In this document: in pieces, positions 23,201 through 34,869 of the stretch
Layout of the letters: the number at the start of each line of letters is the position of its first letter
Position numbering within the stretch: the first letter of the stretch is position 1
Source of the DNA: Microvelia longipes
Taxonomy: Eukaryota; Arthropoda; Insecta; Hemiptera; Veliidae
DNA: 64,000 nucleotides
Assembly: GCA_018340805.1 (NCBI GenBank)
Contig: JACMZG010001913.1
Location: 23,394,785 to 23,458,784 of the forward strand
Direction: 5' to 3'
The notes under the pieces: model-generated
Told to the model about the DNA's origin: nothing
What the model saw: only the letters and a program-made list of their open reading frames with translations
Database searches by the model: none
Program-made: the position numbers and the translations under genes

Positions 23201-25930
23201 GGCAAAGGAATGTTTCCTTTATTGCATAGTAGCATATATTATTTTATCTATTTACAGCTGAAAAATAAACATGAGAAAATTATTCTTAAAATTTTATGTA
23301 TCATTTAAATCGGTTACAGCAAAAAATTAAGATTACAATAAATTATTGAATTAATATAAGAAAGTATGACTTAAATAAATAAACAAGAAGAAAAAGGGGT
23401 TTAAATGCTTGCTACAAGATTTTGAAGACAGTAAATATTCAAGTCAAGTAGGGTTTGGTCTTGTAATTTGTCAATTCTAACTAGATTTCTATGTTACTTT
23501 TTTTAGCTTATTTTTTTAGATTCATTATATTTTAGCAAAATTAGTTTACCTTGTTTACAGTTTAAGTAATTGTTTCCAACGTTTTAGATTTCTAACTTTA
23601 TTTGAAATAACAAAATATTGAAATAAGTGATGAAACAAGCAATAAAAATCTTATGATTCAAAAACAGCTGGTAAAAAATTAAAACAAGCAATAAATATCA
23701 GTGTAGCCAATATTTTATTTAACATTATATTTATTTTCTATTGAAAAAAAAAGTTTAATACTTAATATTATATCATATTTGTTGACAGTGTTGGTAAAAT
23801 AATATTTTGCAGCTTGAAAACAGTTCAGTTATGACTAATTTTACAGCCGTAAGTAGAAAAATAAATTTTATACAATTCAAATTTAAAAAGATAAAGCAAA
23901 AGAAATTAATTTTCTTTTTTAATTTTGCTTTTTCTAGCATTTTTTATTTTTAATTGACTGGCATTAAAATATAGATAACCAGTTAGGGTTTAATTATTAC
24001 ATCCTAATAATTTTACTATTACCATTCAGGAGTGCTGGAACCAGAAAAAAAATTGTTTCAAAAATCTCTCTATCAAATAAGTTTTAACATCTTTGAATAT
24101 ATTGACTGCTTCTTTATAATTTAGGCGATTTTCAGAGGATGTTATTAAATAATTTCTTAAGTTCCATTAGTTTTGATTTCACCATACCAGAATATTGATC
24201 TATCCTTACACTGGTTATTAACAGAGCTAGTTCAATGAAAAAATAAGGTTATGTTTTATATTGTGGTTAATTTTAAATCACTAAAGTAACTGTACACAAT
24301 GTACTGTTTAAAACTAATTAATCAGTTGCTACCCAAAAGAAACATTAATAATACAATAAGATTAATTATAAAATAAGTTTAATTTTTATCAGTCGGTTTA
24401 GGAATATTTAATTAAAAACGTCAGTAAGTCAGTTTTATTTCAACATGTCTATTTCATTAATATCCTTCTTTCATTAAGGATCAAACTATAAAAATTAATT
24501 TATGAAAAAATCCAAGAGTCAGAACTCCCTATAATAAGTATAAAATAATTTTTATTACTATGCTACAGCTAGCTTACTTTCCACACTACAACTAGCTTAC
24601 CTTAACAGCCTCTTGAGGCCAAAATCATTCTGAAATTGAAGAATCAGCAACCATTAATACTCGCTGTTGGATATGCTGGCAGAGCAACACTCGAGCTCTC
24701 AACTAATAAAGTTATTCACAGATATATTATATTACAGATATATTGGATATATTATATCCAACAGCAGGTGATTCTTCAATTTGCGGTATATATAACCTCT
24801 TTAATTCCAAAACCATTCTGCTTAATTTTTAAGAAACAATAGCTAACAATGAAGAATTTGTTTATTCTTCCATTCAATAAATGTTATGTTAAATCTATGG
24901 TATGTTGATTAGTTTTTGACGCTCAAATTACAGGAGATTTTGGGGCTCTGATTAGTTCCCACAGATAATTTAGTGAGAACACACTGTGTACCAACTGAGT
25001 AAAAATTAATTCCCTAGTTCATAGAGATAGTTCTAGGTTTTAGAGATAAACATGTTACCTTTTATTGATAAAGTTAAGCATTACTAATGATTTAACACAG
25101 CAATTCTCAACCCTCAGGTACAAGAAAATTTTTGGTAAAAGCATGTTCTTTTAACAATTTTATTTATTCCTTTATTGTAGAGCTTAATTTGACATTATTA
25201 GCTCCACACAACAAATATGATTAACATTGGTAAAACAAGGAAAACAACATAGAGGTAAAGATATTTTGGTTTGAACTGTTTTTATATTAATTGGGACAGT
25301 TTTTAATAGGTAGTATAAGACAAATTATCAAGTTTGATTAGTTAATTAATTAATCAATTATGAATTAATTAAAAGGAGGGATCACATTGAAAATAAAACA
25401 AAGAATGGTTGTTTTAAAAATACAATAAACATTTTGTCTATGAAGAGAGTTGGGAATCCTACCATTCTTTTTATTCAAATATGGACCTGGGCGTCAAAAA
25501 CTACTAGACAATTTTACCTTATATCGTAATGTTACTTGATAAAATTATCTAGCTTATGTATAACTTTGTTCTATGATCATTCTGTTCTCATAATATTTTT
25601 AAATACTATTTATAACTGATCATAACACATAATATGAATGTTTGCCTTGTTAAGTAGAGGATATGGTAAATATAAGAGAGTTCAATAATAATTTTCCGTA
25701 TTCACAATAATGTAGGAGCCATCACTCAACCATCTCAGTGTTAAGTGCCTTTAACTACCCAGGAAGCTTATTAAGGATGACAACATAATTTTTATAATAT
25801 TTTAGAGATTTAAACCACGCAAACTATTGCTTGTTTGGGAGGTTTGACTGTAGATTACATTTTGACTCTTAGTAACTAAATAAATTAGTAAATTAGTTAA
25901 CTTTATATACTTTTTTATAGTCGTTATAAA
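20210..25930. other. Intergenic, about 5.7 kb without a recognised gene
   Basis: Very AT-rich throughout. The open frames here are short and without family features. Locally visible items are imperfect ATAT/CATATG repeats near 20500-20580, a C/G run at 21311-21322, a (G)10 run near 22350, and ccaatgtgatgaccattggt hairpin-like sequence near 22180-22200. No structural RNA was recognised. The 3' UTR of the cytidylyltransferase presumably occupies the right edge; a minus-strand AATAAA at about 25469-25474 is one candidate signal. Confidence 0.6.
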
Positions 25931-25956
25931 TTAGCTGTGTTTGTGATGATTTCATG

Positions 25957-26988
25957 TCAAGTAAGTTCATCTTCAGAGTCTTCGGATGCAGATTCATACC
26001 TAGGTGCTTTAGCTGGTGGTGGGGAGGATGTGGTGGGACTTCCGTCTCTCTGTGGACTACCGTCATGTCTTGGACTACCTGGGGGGCTCAGTGCTTGCAT
26101 CAGTCGACCCTTACTCTCACTCCATATGTGAGATAGTCTACCTTCTCGTCCGAATAGAAGTAAAAAAGCGTCGATAAAATCTCTCGATTTTTCTTCCCAT
26201 TTAGATATCATATCTATTCTTTTTTCTTCTATATTTTCAATAACTTTTTTACTTTTATCTTTGAGTTGCTCCATTTTATTTTGTAATTTGAATTTTTTCT
26301 CATTTAAGAAACTAACATTTAGTTCTTTAGCCGAATAGCCTCTAGCTAAATTTCTTCGCACGTAAATATCATAATCTTTAACGATCCTCGCTACCAAGTC
26401 AGAAGTCGAAACACCTTCTGTTCTTTGGGTAGCGACGAACATACCTCGTCTCTTCAACTCAGCATATAAATCATCTGTTCCATCACCTTCATACGGTATT
26501 TCATCGTGCGCAACAAAATCAATTTTGTGCTTGGTTAAGAATTCATCATCGAGTTGCCAAGGAGCTTCGCGTACAACTTCGTCCACATAGCGACAGTGTC
26601 TGACAGCTTCGTACCTCTCAGTATCAGTCATTACAGTTTTACCTTTCTTACTATGTGTTAATTCGTCACTACAAACTCCCACTATTAAATAAACATCTGG
26701 AAATAAACTCTTGGCTTGCATTAGCTGTCTGGCATGTCCAAGATGAAATAAATCATAAATACCGTCGGCGTAAACCCTAACTTTTCTAGGGCCTTTACCT
26801 AACTTAGCTGTTTTTATAGTGTATTTAAACGAATAATCACATTTCTGACGTTCTTGAATTGCTTCTATTTCGTCATCATAAGGAGCTTGTTTGAATGTAC
26901 TAGTTAACATTTCCGTATCTCCTCTGTCTTTATTATTATTAGTAGTACTCACCTCGTTTTCTTTTGACTTGGGACGTTTTCTAGACAT
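25957..26988 (-). CDS. Pcyt1: Choline-phosphate cytidylyltransferase (CCT)
   Basis: A single exon encodes 343 residues, near the usual 360. The enzyme makes CDP-choline from phosphocholine and CTP, the rate-limiting step of the Kennedy pathway for phosphatidylcholine, and shuttles between nucleus, cytosol and membranes. Visible parts are a basic N-terminal signal-like SRKRPKSK (2-9); the nucleotidyltransferase core [18 protein letters not shown] (71-88) with HLGH in place of the common HSGH or HQGH form of Hx[11 protein letters not shown] (131-139); FVAHDEIPY (158-166); the RTEGVSTSD signature (189-197); an amphipathic membrane-sensing helix of about 228-285; and a Ser-Pro-rich phosphorylation tail (301-328). 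No intron is present. No downstream poly(A) run or flanking duplication was seen that would mark it as a processed retrocopy. Confidence 0.96.
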   Translation of the reverse strand: MSRKRPKSKENEVSTTNNNKDRGDTEMLTSTFKQAPYDDEIEAIQERQKCDYSFKYTIKTAKLGKGPRKVRVYADGIYDLFHLGHARQLMQAKSLFPDVYLIVGVCSDELTHSKKGKTVMTDTERYEAVRHCRYVDEVVREAPWQLDDEFLTKHKIDFVAHDEIPYEGDGTDDLYAELKRRGMFVATQRTEGVSTSDLVARIVKDYDIYVRRNLARGYSAKELNVSFLNEKKFKLQNKMEQLKDKSKKVIENIEEKRIDMISKWEEKSRDFIDAFLLLFGREGRLSHIWSESKGRLMQALSPPGSPRHDGSPQRDGSPTTSSPPPAKAPRYESASEDSEDELT

Positions 26989-26999
26989 ATTTCATTCAA

Positions 27000-27590
27000 A
27001 TCTGTCAAAAACTAATTTCTCTTGATCAATCTAGCAAAGCACTGTTTTCCTTTAAAAACTATTTTTATTACTCGTTTCAAAATTTCTTAATTTGTGAAAT
27101 TGTACTATAAATAAATATTGAAAGGAAAAGTTACTTCTGTGTTCGAAAAAAAAATTACACGTAAAATATAAATAAAAATAGAGATGATTACACGGCCGCT
27201 GTCAGAGCTGATAATAGACTGGCATTATCAGAACTTCCGAAGGATTAATAATTTCCCCGTTAATTTATTTATCAGGCTCTCATACCGTCATCGCACCATA
27301 CATCTTGAACACCGTCATTTCATTGAATTAAATTTTTTTTAAATAAAAAAATCAAATATTTTTCACAGACGTGGAAGGTTTTAAAAACATATGATCTAGG
27401 TTGCATGTTCAGTATTTTGAATAAAGATTGTGGGTATTATCATAACGTTGTTATAGTAACGATTTTTTCGCGGTACGGATTTAACGTCACATAACGACGA
27501 CCTACGTTTTGTCATACTAACCGCACTTCTTAGTTTAGGTGCAGACATACTAAAGAGTTAGTCATATGTGTTTTTACCTTGTATTTAATT
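27000..27590. other. Upstream region of the cytidylyltransferase gene
   Basis: AT-rich with a somewhat GC-richer patch near 27190-27310 and 27470-27520. The promoter probably lies here, but no motif can be named. Confidence 0.4.
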
Positions 27591-27605
27591 GTGTCTGTTA
27601 TGTTT

Positions 27606-27645
<40 letters not shown>

Positions 27646-27745
27646 TATAAATATAATATATATATATATATATAATAATATATAATATATATATATATAT
27701 AAATAATATATAAAATATATATATAATATAGTATATAATATATAT

Positions 27746-27793
<48 letters not shown>

Positions 27794-27867
27794 TACCCCT
27801 TTGTTTTAATTTTTTAAATAACAATATAACAGACACTATAGCTTGCATGTGCTTGCAAGCTATAGTG
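27591..27867. repeat. (TA)n tract bracketed by inverted repeats
   Basis: gtgtctgttat at 27591-27601 is the exact inverse of ataacagacac at 27826-27836, with about 190 bases of imperfect TA between them. Directly right, 27834-27867 is a perfect hairpin: cactatagcttgca pairs with tgcaagctatagtg around the loop tgtgct. Confidence 0.85.
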
Positions 27868-28298
27868 CACATGCACCTGAGATATCTCTTAGACATACCT
27901 CTCTTGAAAACACATCTTATAGATCCAATCTTTTTTGTTTCAGTCATTATATTCATTTGAAAAAATAAAGAACGATATCATATCCTTGTTAGAACGTGGA
28001 TAGGGGGTTTATGACAAGGAGGTCAATAGGTTTATTGTATGATCCGGCATCCGGGACATGTTAGATATAGGGTCCAGTCTATGATAAACTATACAGCTAT
28101 TACATGTATCAATCATCATAGATACACCATCATCTCTTATAAACTCTTAAGACAAAACTAGCACAGTTGATGCTCTCATAATTCCTATCATAATGATCCT
28201 CTAAAACCTACTTAGTACAATACAAGAGACCTTTGGTCTATTGGCCACTACGCGAGGTCGCACGGGGCCTCCGCCCTTACTGTCACATATTGTTTATC

Positions 28299-28830
28299 AT
28301 TTGATACTACCGATTTTGCAAAACATGAATAGTTACACAATATAATTGTGCGAGAGACACCTAGGAAATGTAACAAGCAAATGCAATGCTACATCTGGGA
28401 ACTGTTCCATCATTCGACATTCGTCATCATTGATGGCTCGACATAAATGTCATGTCCCACTCTGTTCGTACGTCTAACTCATCATCACAATTATATTGCA
28501 CAATTATATTGTGTCAACTATTCATTGCAAAACTCGGTAGTATCAAATGATATACTTTGCTGCCATGCATGATGGCGTAAGAGAGCACCGCTCGTCTCTG
28601 TAAGTACTTCACATTATATTCTTCGGAATTAATTGAAGGTCAAGTGAGTTCAGGCTCTGTCGCGCCCTGATGAGTTAGACTAACGAAACAGAGGACATGA
28701 CATTATGTCGAGCCATCAATGATGACGAATGTCGAATGTGGAACAGTTCCCAGATGTAGCATTGCATTTGCTTGTTACATTTCCTAGTGTCTCTCGCATT
28801 ATATATTGTGTCACATATTGTTGTCCTTAT
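28299..28830. mobile_element. Interlocked inverted repeats, possibly Penelope-like or retrozyme-like remnant
   Basis: Four blocks alternate: A (about 28299-28345), B (28350-28485), inverted A (28497-28553) and inverted B (28668-28806). Block B reads gtaacaagcaaatgcaatgc one way and the exact complement at 28755-28775. Block A includes tttgatactaccga and its inverse tcggtagtatcaaa. A short copy of block A sits alone at 61389-61456 with a 12-bp target duplication. The right B block begins inside a hammerhead-ribozyme-like core. Inverted partial copies and hammerhead motifs are known traits of Penelope-like elements; the assignment is inference. Confidence 0.55.
28655..28693 (+). ncRNA. Hammerhead-ribozyme-like motif (probably incomplete)
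   Basis: CTCTGT (28655-28660), then C, GCGCC, the invariant CTGATGA (28667-28673), a stem-loop GTTA-GAC-TAAC (28674-28684), GAA and ACAGAG (28688-28693). The outer six bases pair perfectly, giving stem III with the required A-U next to the C cleavage position. Stem I would be only one base pair (GCGCC), so self-cleavage is doubtful as written. The left inverted arm carries a degraded version of the same core (GATGAGTTAGAC...GAACAGAG on the minus strand). Confidence 0.45.
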
Positions 28831-29232
28831 CAGTTCGTCATATTACTACTTGTTAATAAGTGGCATTCCGCCACGATATAAGTGAATTTTTAAATGTATA
28901 TCAAAAACGTGATCCAAACAACAACACGTGCGTGTTTAAAAAGCTAAGTCAACTTAAAAGTTGTGTGATCATTGAATAATCCGTCTAGGTTCCCAATAAT
29001 GCTTGCAAATAGATGAGTCTTGGAGTTATTCTTTAGTACTTGGCATTACAGCACACACAGAAATGTAAAGCTTATTAAATAGGCTGATATTTATTGTGTA
29101 TGTCTACACTAAGTAATATATAAACCAAGTAGGGAAACTCCTATCCATGTACAAAAATTCCAACACTGTAAAAAATTCAGACCTGCCCGATCAGCTGATA
29201 GATAATATACTGACATACCTATATATTTTAGA

Positions 29233-30112
29233 TATATACTACAGAGGAGGATAGCCTATCATAATACATTGAGAGCCCTGAAAACATTTTAGTGGGCTCC
29301 CAGGCTCTGTGTAACCACATTGAAACTTCCTCCGAGAGAGGGAGTTAAGGTTATAATTAATCAGGTTGGCACCCGGATGGGGAAAATTAAAAAACCCACC
29401 CGAGCAAAAATGGGCAAAACCCACCCTATTTTACCTGGTTTTTTACTGGATTTTTTTATATTTTTTTTCATTAAATTTAGTTTTATAATAAAGCTTGTTT
29501 TTCCCAGGAAATTAGCTAAAAATAAATAAAATAATTATAAAAAGTATAACTAGGTTATTCTTGCATCTAATCAAGGCATTGGTAACATATATGAATGCTC
29601 TTTATTTTTATTAACTTTTTTTTACATATTATGAGTATGTTAAATGTTTAAGAAAAAAATATTAATTTACAAAATTATTAACAAACACAACTAAAATTTT
29701 ATATTTGGAGGAAAAACAAAAATGTCAAATTATTTTCAAAGTATTAAAAATATCTTATCATCAGACTACTGATCAAACTAAAAATAATAAAAAATAACTA
29801 AAAATTGAACTAGTAAATTATAATAAAAAATATAAAAACCCATTTTCCATTAACCCAAAAAAACCCGGGTTTAAAAAAAAAACCTGGTGGGCTGGTTTTT
29901 ACAGTTAAACCCGGTTTTTGCCAACCCTGTAATTAATCAATTTTGGGCTTCCCGCAGATTGTTTTGTTGTGATTTGTATTTAAACATTCTACTATATAAT
30001 TTACTGTTTTTGTTCTGTTATTTGATGAAAATGATAATCGAATGTGTCAGGTACTTATCGATGTTTCAAAATTCAACCAATAGGGCCCCTCTAGTAATAT
30101 ATCTCTAGGCCT
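29233..30112. mobile_element. MITE of the CTCTAGTA family, copy split by a hAT element
   Basis: Left part: tagcctatcataatacattg, ggctctgtgtaacc, ttaaggttataattaat. Right part after the insertion: aattaatcaattttgggctt through caatagggcccctctagtaa and tatctcta. The same order occurs uninterrupted at 36955-37262. A right-end fragment of the family opens the window (positions 1-30). Confidence 0.75.
29362..29929. mobile_element. Nonautonomous hAT-like element with 8-bp target duplication
   Basis: The termini are CAGGTTGGCACCC at the left and TTTTTGCCAACCCTG at the right, i.e. inverted CAGGGTTGGCA-type ends as in hAT elements. The flanks are a perfect 8-base duplication, taattaat, at 29354-29361 and 29930-29937. 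The 568-bp interior is T/A-rich with many AACCC/GGGTT motifs and no transposase frame. It sits inside an older MITE. Confidence 0.9.
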
Positions 30113-30386
30113 GAAACATCTTCTTGGGGTTCTCAGGGGCTCTGTGTAACCTCATTGAAATCCCCTTCAAGAGTAAGTTAAAGGTTAAAGTTAAAATAAA
30201 TTAATTGTTTTTGGCTCCGGAACATTATCTGTATTAGTATGTATTTAAAAACGTTCTTTAATATATGTTACTGTAATTTTGTTTTGGTTATTTAATTATA
30301 TTAAAATTCGGAGGTAGTCAGGTTATTTTTTCGATGTTTAAGAATTCAACCAATAGGGCCCCTCTAGTAATAATACTTCTATGAAT
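30104..30386. mobile_element. MITE of the CTCTAGTA family, second copy
   Basis: gcctgaaacatcttcttggg, aggggctctgtgtaacctca, and the right end aattcaaccaatagggcccc with ctctagtaataat. It directly abuts the preceding copy and lacks the first 40 or so bases of the unit. Confidence 0.7.
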
Positions 30387-30389
30387 AGC

Positions 30390-31680
30390 TGGCTCAAAAA
30401 TAAAAAAATTGCTAAAAATTAAATAACTGCGCATGCCTTTTCGGATTTAGGTTTTTTTATTTTATTTTATTGGCAACCCTGATAACATTAGGTGAGTTTA
30501 CATTTTATCGTGCTTTCGTACTTTTAATATGTACGTGAAAATTTAATGGTTTTGTATAAATTTTGTTTAATAATTGTGATAATAATTAAGGTTTAAGAAA
30601 AAGAGAAACTATAGTAAAGGTAAACCACCACATGTTTCATTAAGATTTTGAAGAAAATACAGACAGTGTATTGCCTTAAAATTACGATTGCTTTTATTAC
30701 ATTCAAAAAAATTAGCTTAAATTACTAATTACTATTAATATTCGAAGGGGAAAAAACAAATATCATTTGCAAAATTACTAATAAATAGTGCACACGAAAA
30801 AAAGTTTAATTAGCCGCTCGTTTAAGTAATTTAAACAAACCTAGTATTTAATGATTCGGACTTAAACCACTAAATTATTAACATTTTAAACTAAACTGAT
30901 CAAATAAATGCAATAAAAACCCTAATAGTTTGTTTACATTTACTAGGGTAAAACAAAATGTTTATTTACTACCAAACAGTTATTATCTTTAATTAAACTA
31001 TAGCTAAATTGCAAAAATATTTTGTTATGTTCTGTCAAAATAAAACTATCGATATTCTATTTTATGACTATAGGTAGCGCTAGTGTCAAAAGTTTTCTTA
31101 TTAAAATTGAGATTAGGATTACATTTCAACTTAAGTAGGACATATTAGGTAGAGGGAACGAGAATGTTAGATTTGACCATTTTTATTTGATTTCCTTTAG
31201 AGGATGGTACACCAGTGACCGCCAGACTTGGCAGGGGCACAGTCGAGCCCCCAGTTTTGTTTATAGTTTGTTATATATGTCAATCAATAACACCGGAACT
31301 GAAAAATGATAATAAAATGTAACTTAGAGTTTTTGTTAACCATACACAGTAATACATGTGTATAAATTATTTAGCCCGACTTAAACACTTTATGAAAAGT
31401 GGAAAAGTTGAAATGTTTGTGGGTCATTATTATGGTTAATGACGTTACACATAGTCATAATTAAGGGTTCAGGATGCTGAAACACACTTGGATAGCTGGT
31501 TAATGAACACCCTAATACTTAACTGGCATGCCTTTGCTGGTTGCAGACAAGCAAAAATGTTCATTACAGGGCCAATTGTAAAAAATAAAATTTTCTAATT
31601 AACCTCAGCAAGCCTTGCCTTAGAACCTAGTTAGTTTCTGACCGGTCTGTAGATTAAATAAACATCTTAATACTTTAGGC
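30390..31680. other. Intergenic, no gene seen
   Basis: AT-rich. attggcaaccctg at about 30468-30480 looks like an isolated hAT right end. The segment 31190-31260 is slightly GC-rich but has no recognisable product. Confidence 0.5.
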
Positions 31681-31689
31681 ATAACTAGG

Positions 31690-31905
31690 CTAACTGCCCC
31701 CTGTTGGGCATTATGAGGAGACAGCCTTTCACCTGCTTGCAGAGTGGGAGGCTTATAACTAATCCTCGTACCCGCATATTTGGCGTCTTGTATGAAGAGG
31801 AGCTTTCTTCTCTTAGTTGGAGAGATGTCCTACAATATATCAACCTTTCCAAGAGATTCTTGGTAGAGGTGTGTAAGCTAAGGAATCGGGCTGGCAAGAA
31901 GGACC
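31690..31905 (+). pseudogene. LINE C-terminal fragment
   Basis: Two overlapping frames give EETAFHLLAE then, after a frameshift, GRLITNPRTRIFG.LYEEELSSLSWRDVLQYINLSKRF. This order (ETA.HLL..C..L...R..IFG........LSW..LL.FI) is the tail that follows the RT in many arthropod LINEs, downstream of the Cys knuckle. Upstream RT sequence is missing, as in a 5'-truncated copy. Confidence 0.6.
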
Positions 31906-31969
31906 CAACAACGTGGCCTATATTTGCCTGGCTTTGCCACCCTACCCTATTACTGCTACTACTACATAG

Positions 31970-32092
31970 GGTTCAGGACGTTAACAAGGTTGATTTTTTA
32001 CCAAGTTTCATTTCGATCCGAGAAGTTATCGTGTCCCATAGAAACGTCTAGGAACAAAAATCTCGTACATTCATACATACACACACACATGT
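31970..32092. repeat. Dispersed repeat tail ending in (CA)n
   Basis: ttaacaaggttgatttttta...aagtttcatttcga...aaaatctcgtac followed by CA repeats. Related text occurs at about 58890-58975 (plus) and 35410-35510 (minus), each time next to a (CA)n/(TA)n tract. Confidence 0.6.
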
Positions 32093-32610
32093 ACGGAGTA
32101 CCTCGGTACTTTTCTCATCGGATTCGCTGTACGTTCATTCTCACTACTTTAGCCTCGTTTGGCTAGTATTTAGAATGTTAAAATCCCCAAATTCAAATTG
32201 CAACATGCCTTCGAAGTCGCTTCGTAAATACATTCGTTTTATTTCCAGCGATCACACTTCCAGGCAATGACCTCGCTCGATGCTGCTTAACATTTATGAT
32301 CCTACAAAAACCGTAGATATACTTGCCGTATTTATTACGTTAAAGATTTATTTATAATTTAAGATTTGAAACATTGCTTTTTGTAATAAGTCTCACCTCT
32401 CTGGCATTAATACATAGGGAGCTGTTTTAGCTCCCTACACACATGTGTGTGTATATACTATCGTTTTGATAGTATACACACACATGCAGACCGACATCTT
32501 TGTAAAAATCACTTAAAACGGATAATTCAGGTTAAACCCCGGTTTGGGTTCTTTTAGCTAATACAATACTTTTTTTTATATACATACGGTATAAATGAGA
32601 AAAAGTAAAA
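32092..32610 (-). mobile_element. 5S-related SINE-like repeat, internally shortened
   Basis: Starts gtacggagtacctcggtact, carries a diverged 5S-like segment at 32240-32302, (CA)n near 32450-32490, and ends tatacatacggtataaatga. Part of the middle of the unit is missing. Confidence 0.6.
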
Positions 32611-33080
32611 GGCTAATAAAGATGTATTGTTACGGTATGCATGTTATTTAATTAGAGTCACAGGTAAAGTACAGTGCAGTGTTTCGAGAGGTATCGTACG
32701 ATATAAAACAATTTCCACTAATAATCAATCAATGACGGTCTACAGTATCTTCAAAATCAATAATTTCTAATAACGTGTCCATTGAGGACTCTTGAAGCCC
32801 ATTATTAATCATATTTTTGTGATATACATCTTTACTTCTCCACACTTACAGGGTGTACCAAGATAAACTAAAAGATATTTAATTTTAGAAATCAGTGTAA
32901 ACCTGTGTTTTACTCCAATTTTACTGTCTTAATTAAAAATTTGTCCAAAGTGGTATCTGTATATCCCCAAAGGTTATTATTACTTTTCCTCATTTATACA
33001 GTAGGTTTATATAAGAAAAGTGTTGTGTTTGTTTTTCTGTTAATAATATTGCTTCCAGAATTACACATACGTACATACAC

Positions 33081-33084
<4 letters not shown>

Positions 33085-33146
<62 letters not shown>

Positions 33147-33163
33147 ATATATATATATATATT
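33085..33163. repeat. (CA)n(TA)n microsatellite
   Basis: About 28 CA units followed by TA units. Confidence 0.95.
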
Positions 33164-33295
33164 ATCTCGAAGGCAATACTAGATACGACGAAACTTAGCA
33201 TATGGCGACATGTTGTCAAGTTACAAGGCCTATCGTTGAAAAGCTAGATCGAATTATCCAAATGGCACAAATGTCATACATACCCACACAAGTAT

Positions 33296-33372
33296 ATAAT
33301 AAATAATATAATATATAATATATATATATATAATATATATATAATATATATATATATAATATATATATATAT

Positions 33373-33405
<33 letters not shown>

Positions 33406-33473
33406 ATATATATATATACATATATAATATATATATATATATATAAATATATATATATATAATATATATAATA
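33296..33473. repeat. (TA)n-rich tract left of the foldback element
   Basis: Imperfect TA tract with regular AAT breaks. It directly abuts the foldback element. Confidence 0.9.
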
Positions 33474-34869
33474 ACAGGTGTACAAAATAAAACCCTTCCC
33501 GAAAGGAGGTGGTACTACAGCTAATTTCCAACAAAAAACTTCATATTAACTATAGTCGATTTTCAACCGTTCTCCCACAAGGTCAAATTTTATGATTTTA
33601 AAAAACGCGTTGACTTACTCATAAAATGACAATTGTGGCTAAACTATAACTGCTAACTTCAAAAATATTGGTTTCGTTTGAAAGCTGAGAAAATTTGCTA
33701 TAAGACCACTCACTTGTAATTTTCAAAAACAATTTAACATAACAGCCAAAAATTGCATGAAATCAAAAATTAGTAAAATTTTAGATTTCCAAAATTTTGA
33801 AGTTACTTTGATGAGAAACTAGCAAACTTGAGAACCCTTGTTTCAGGAAAACACCTTGTTTACTCCCTCTTTAAGTCAATACCCATATCATTATACGTTG
33901 ATACGGTGATTTTTTCAGAAAAAAGCAAAATAAGCTCAAAAACCACGCTGAAAATGCTTCATTTGAGACATTTTGTGAAAGTAATTAAATGGAAATTAAC
34001 ATAAAATTATAGTCAGAGCAGACGCAAAAAACGTGACCGTGTGATCAAGTGTTGAAAGATTACCGAAAAAACATCTAAAAAGCATACATTTTTGTCCAAA
34101 AACGCACAAAAATCTAAAATGTCAGTTTCCATATAACATTTTAAGAATTCAGCAGACTTAAAAATCATGCATATTCTGTTAAACTGCAGGTAATAGAGTG
34201 TTCTAGAGAAAGAAGTCAGCACAGCTCTAATATGATGACTTAATGACCGACATATAATGCTGAAAAAGTGTATTTTTCTAAAATTCAAGTTTAACCTATC
34301 TTTCAGCTTTTTACACGGTAACGTTTTGCGTCTGGCTCTGACTATAAATTTATGTTAATTTCATTTAATTACTTACTCAAAAATGTCTCAAAATAAGCAT
34401 TTTCAGCGTGGTTTTTGACTTATTTTTCTTTTTCTGAAAAAAAATCACCGTATCAACGTATAATGAATGGGTTGACTTAAAGAGGAGTAAACAAGGTATT
34501 TTCCTGAAACAAGAGGTTCTCAAGTTTGCTAGTCTCTCAAAAGTAACTCAAAATTTTTGAAAATCATAAAATTTTACTAATTTTTGATTTCATGCAAATT
34601 TTTGGCTGTTATGTTAAATGTTTTTGAAAATACCAGTGAGTGTCTATAGCAAATTTTCTCAGCTTTCAACGAAACCAAATTTGAAGTAGCAGTTATAGTT
34701 TAGCCACAATGGTCATTTATGAAGTTAAGTCAACGCGTTTTTAAAATCATAAAAATTGACCTTGTGGGAGAACGGTTTGAAAATCGGACTATAGTTAAAA
34801 TGAAGTTTTTTGTTGGAATTAGCTGTAGTACACCTCCTTTCGGAAGGGAGTTTTATTTGTACACCCTGT
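33474..34869. mobile_element. Foldback element, two long inverted arms
   Basis: The left half from acaggtgtacaaaataaaac is repeated in inverse at the right, ending ttatttgtacaccctgt. The arms can be followed for about 560 bases each with scattered differences, e.g. acgcgttgact at 33605-33615 against agtcaacgcgt at 34728-34738, and agtcagagcagacgc near 34011 against gcgtctggctctgac near 34329. Weaker pairing continues toward the centre near 34170. There is no transposase frame. Ends of the ACAGGGTGTACAA type are frequent in insect nonautonomous DNA elements. The TA flanks make the target duplication ambiguous. Confidence 0.85.

Noticed and set aside
25957..26988. Cytidylyltransferase as a processed retrocopy
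   Set aside because: Intact frame, full regulatory tail, no poly(A) run or target duplication visible; more likely a genuine intronless gene, though not proven.
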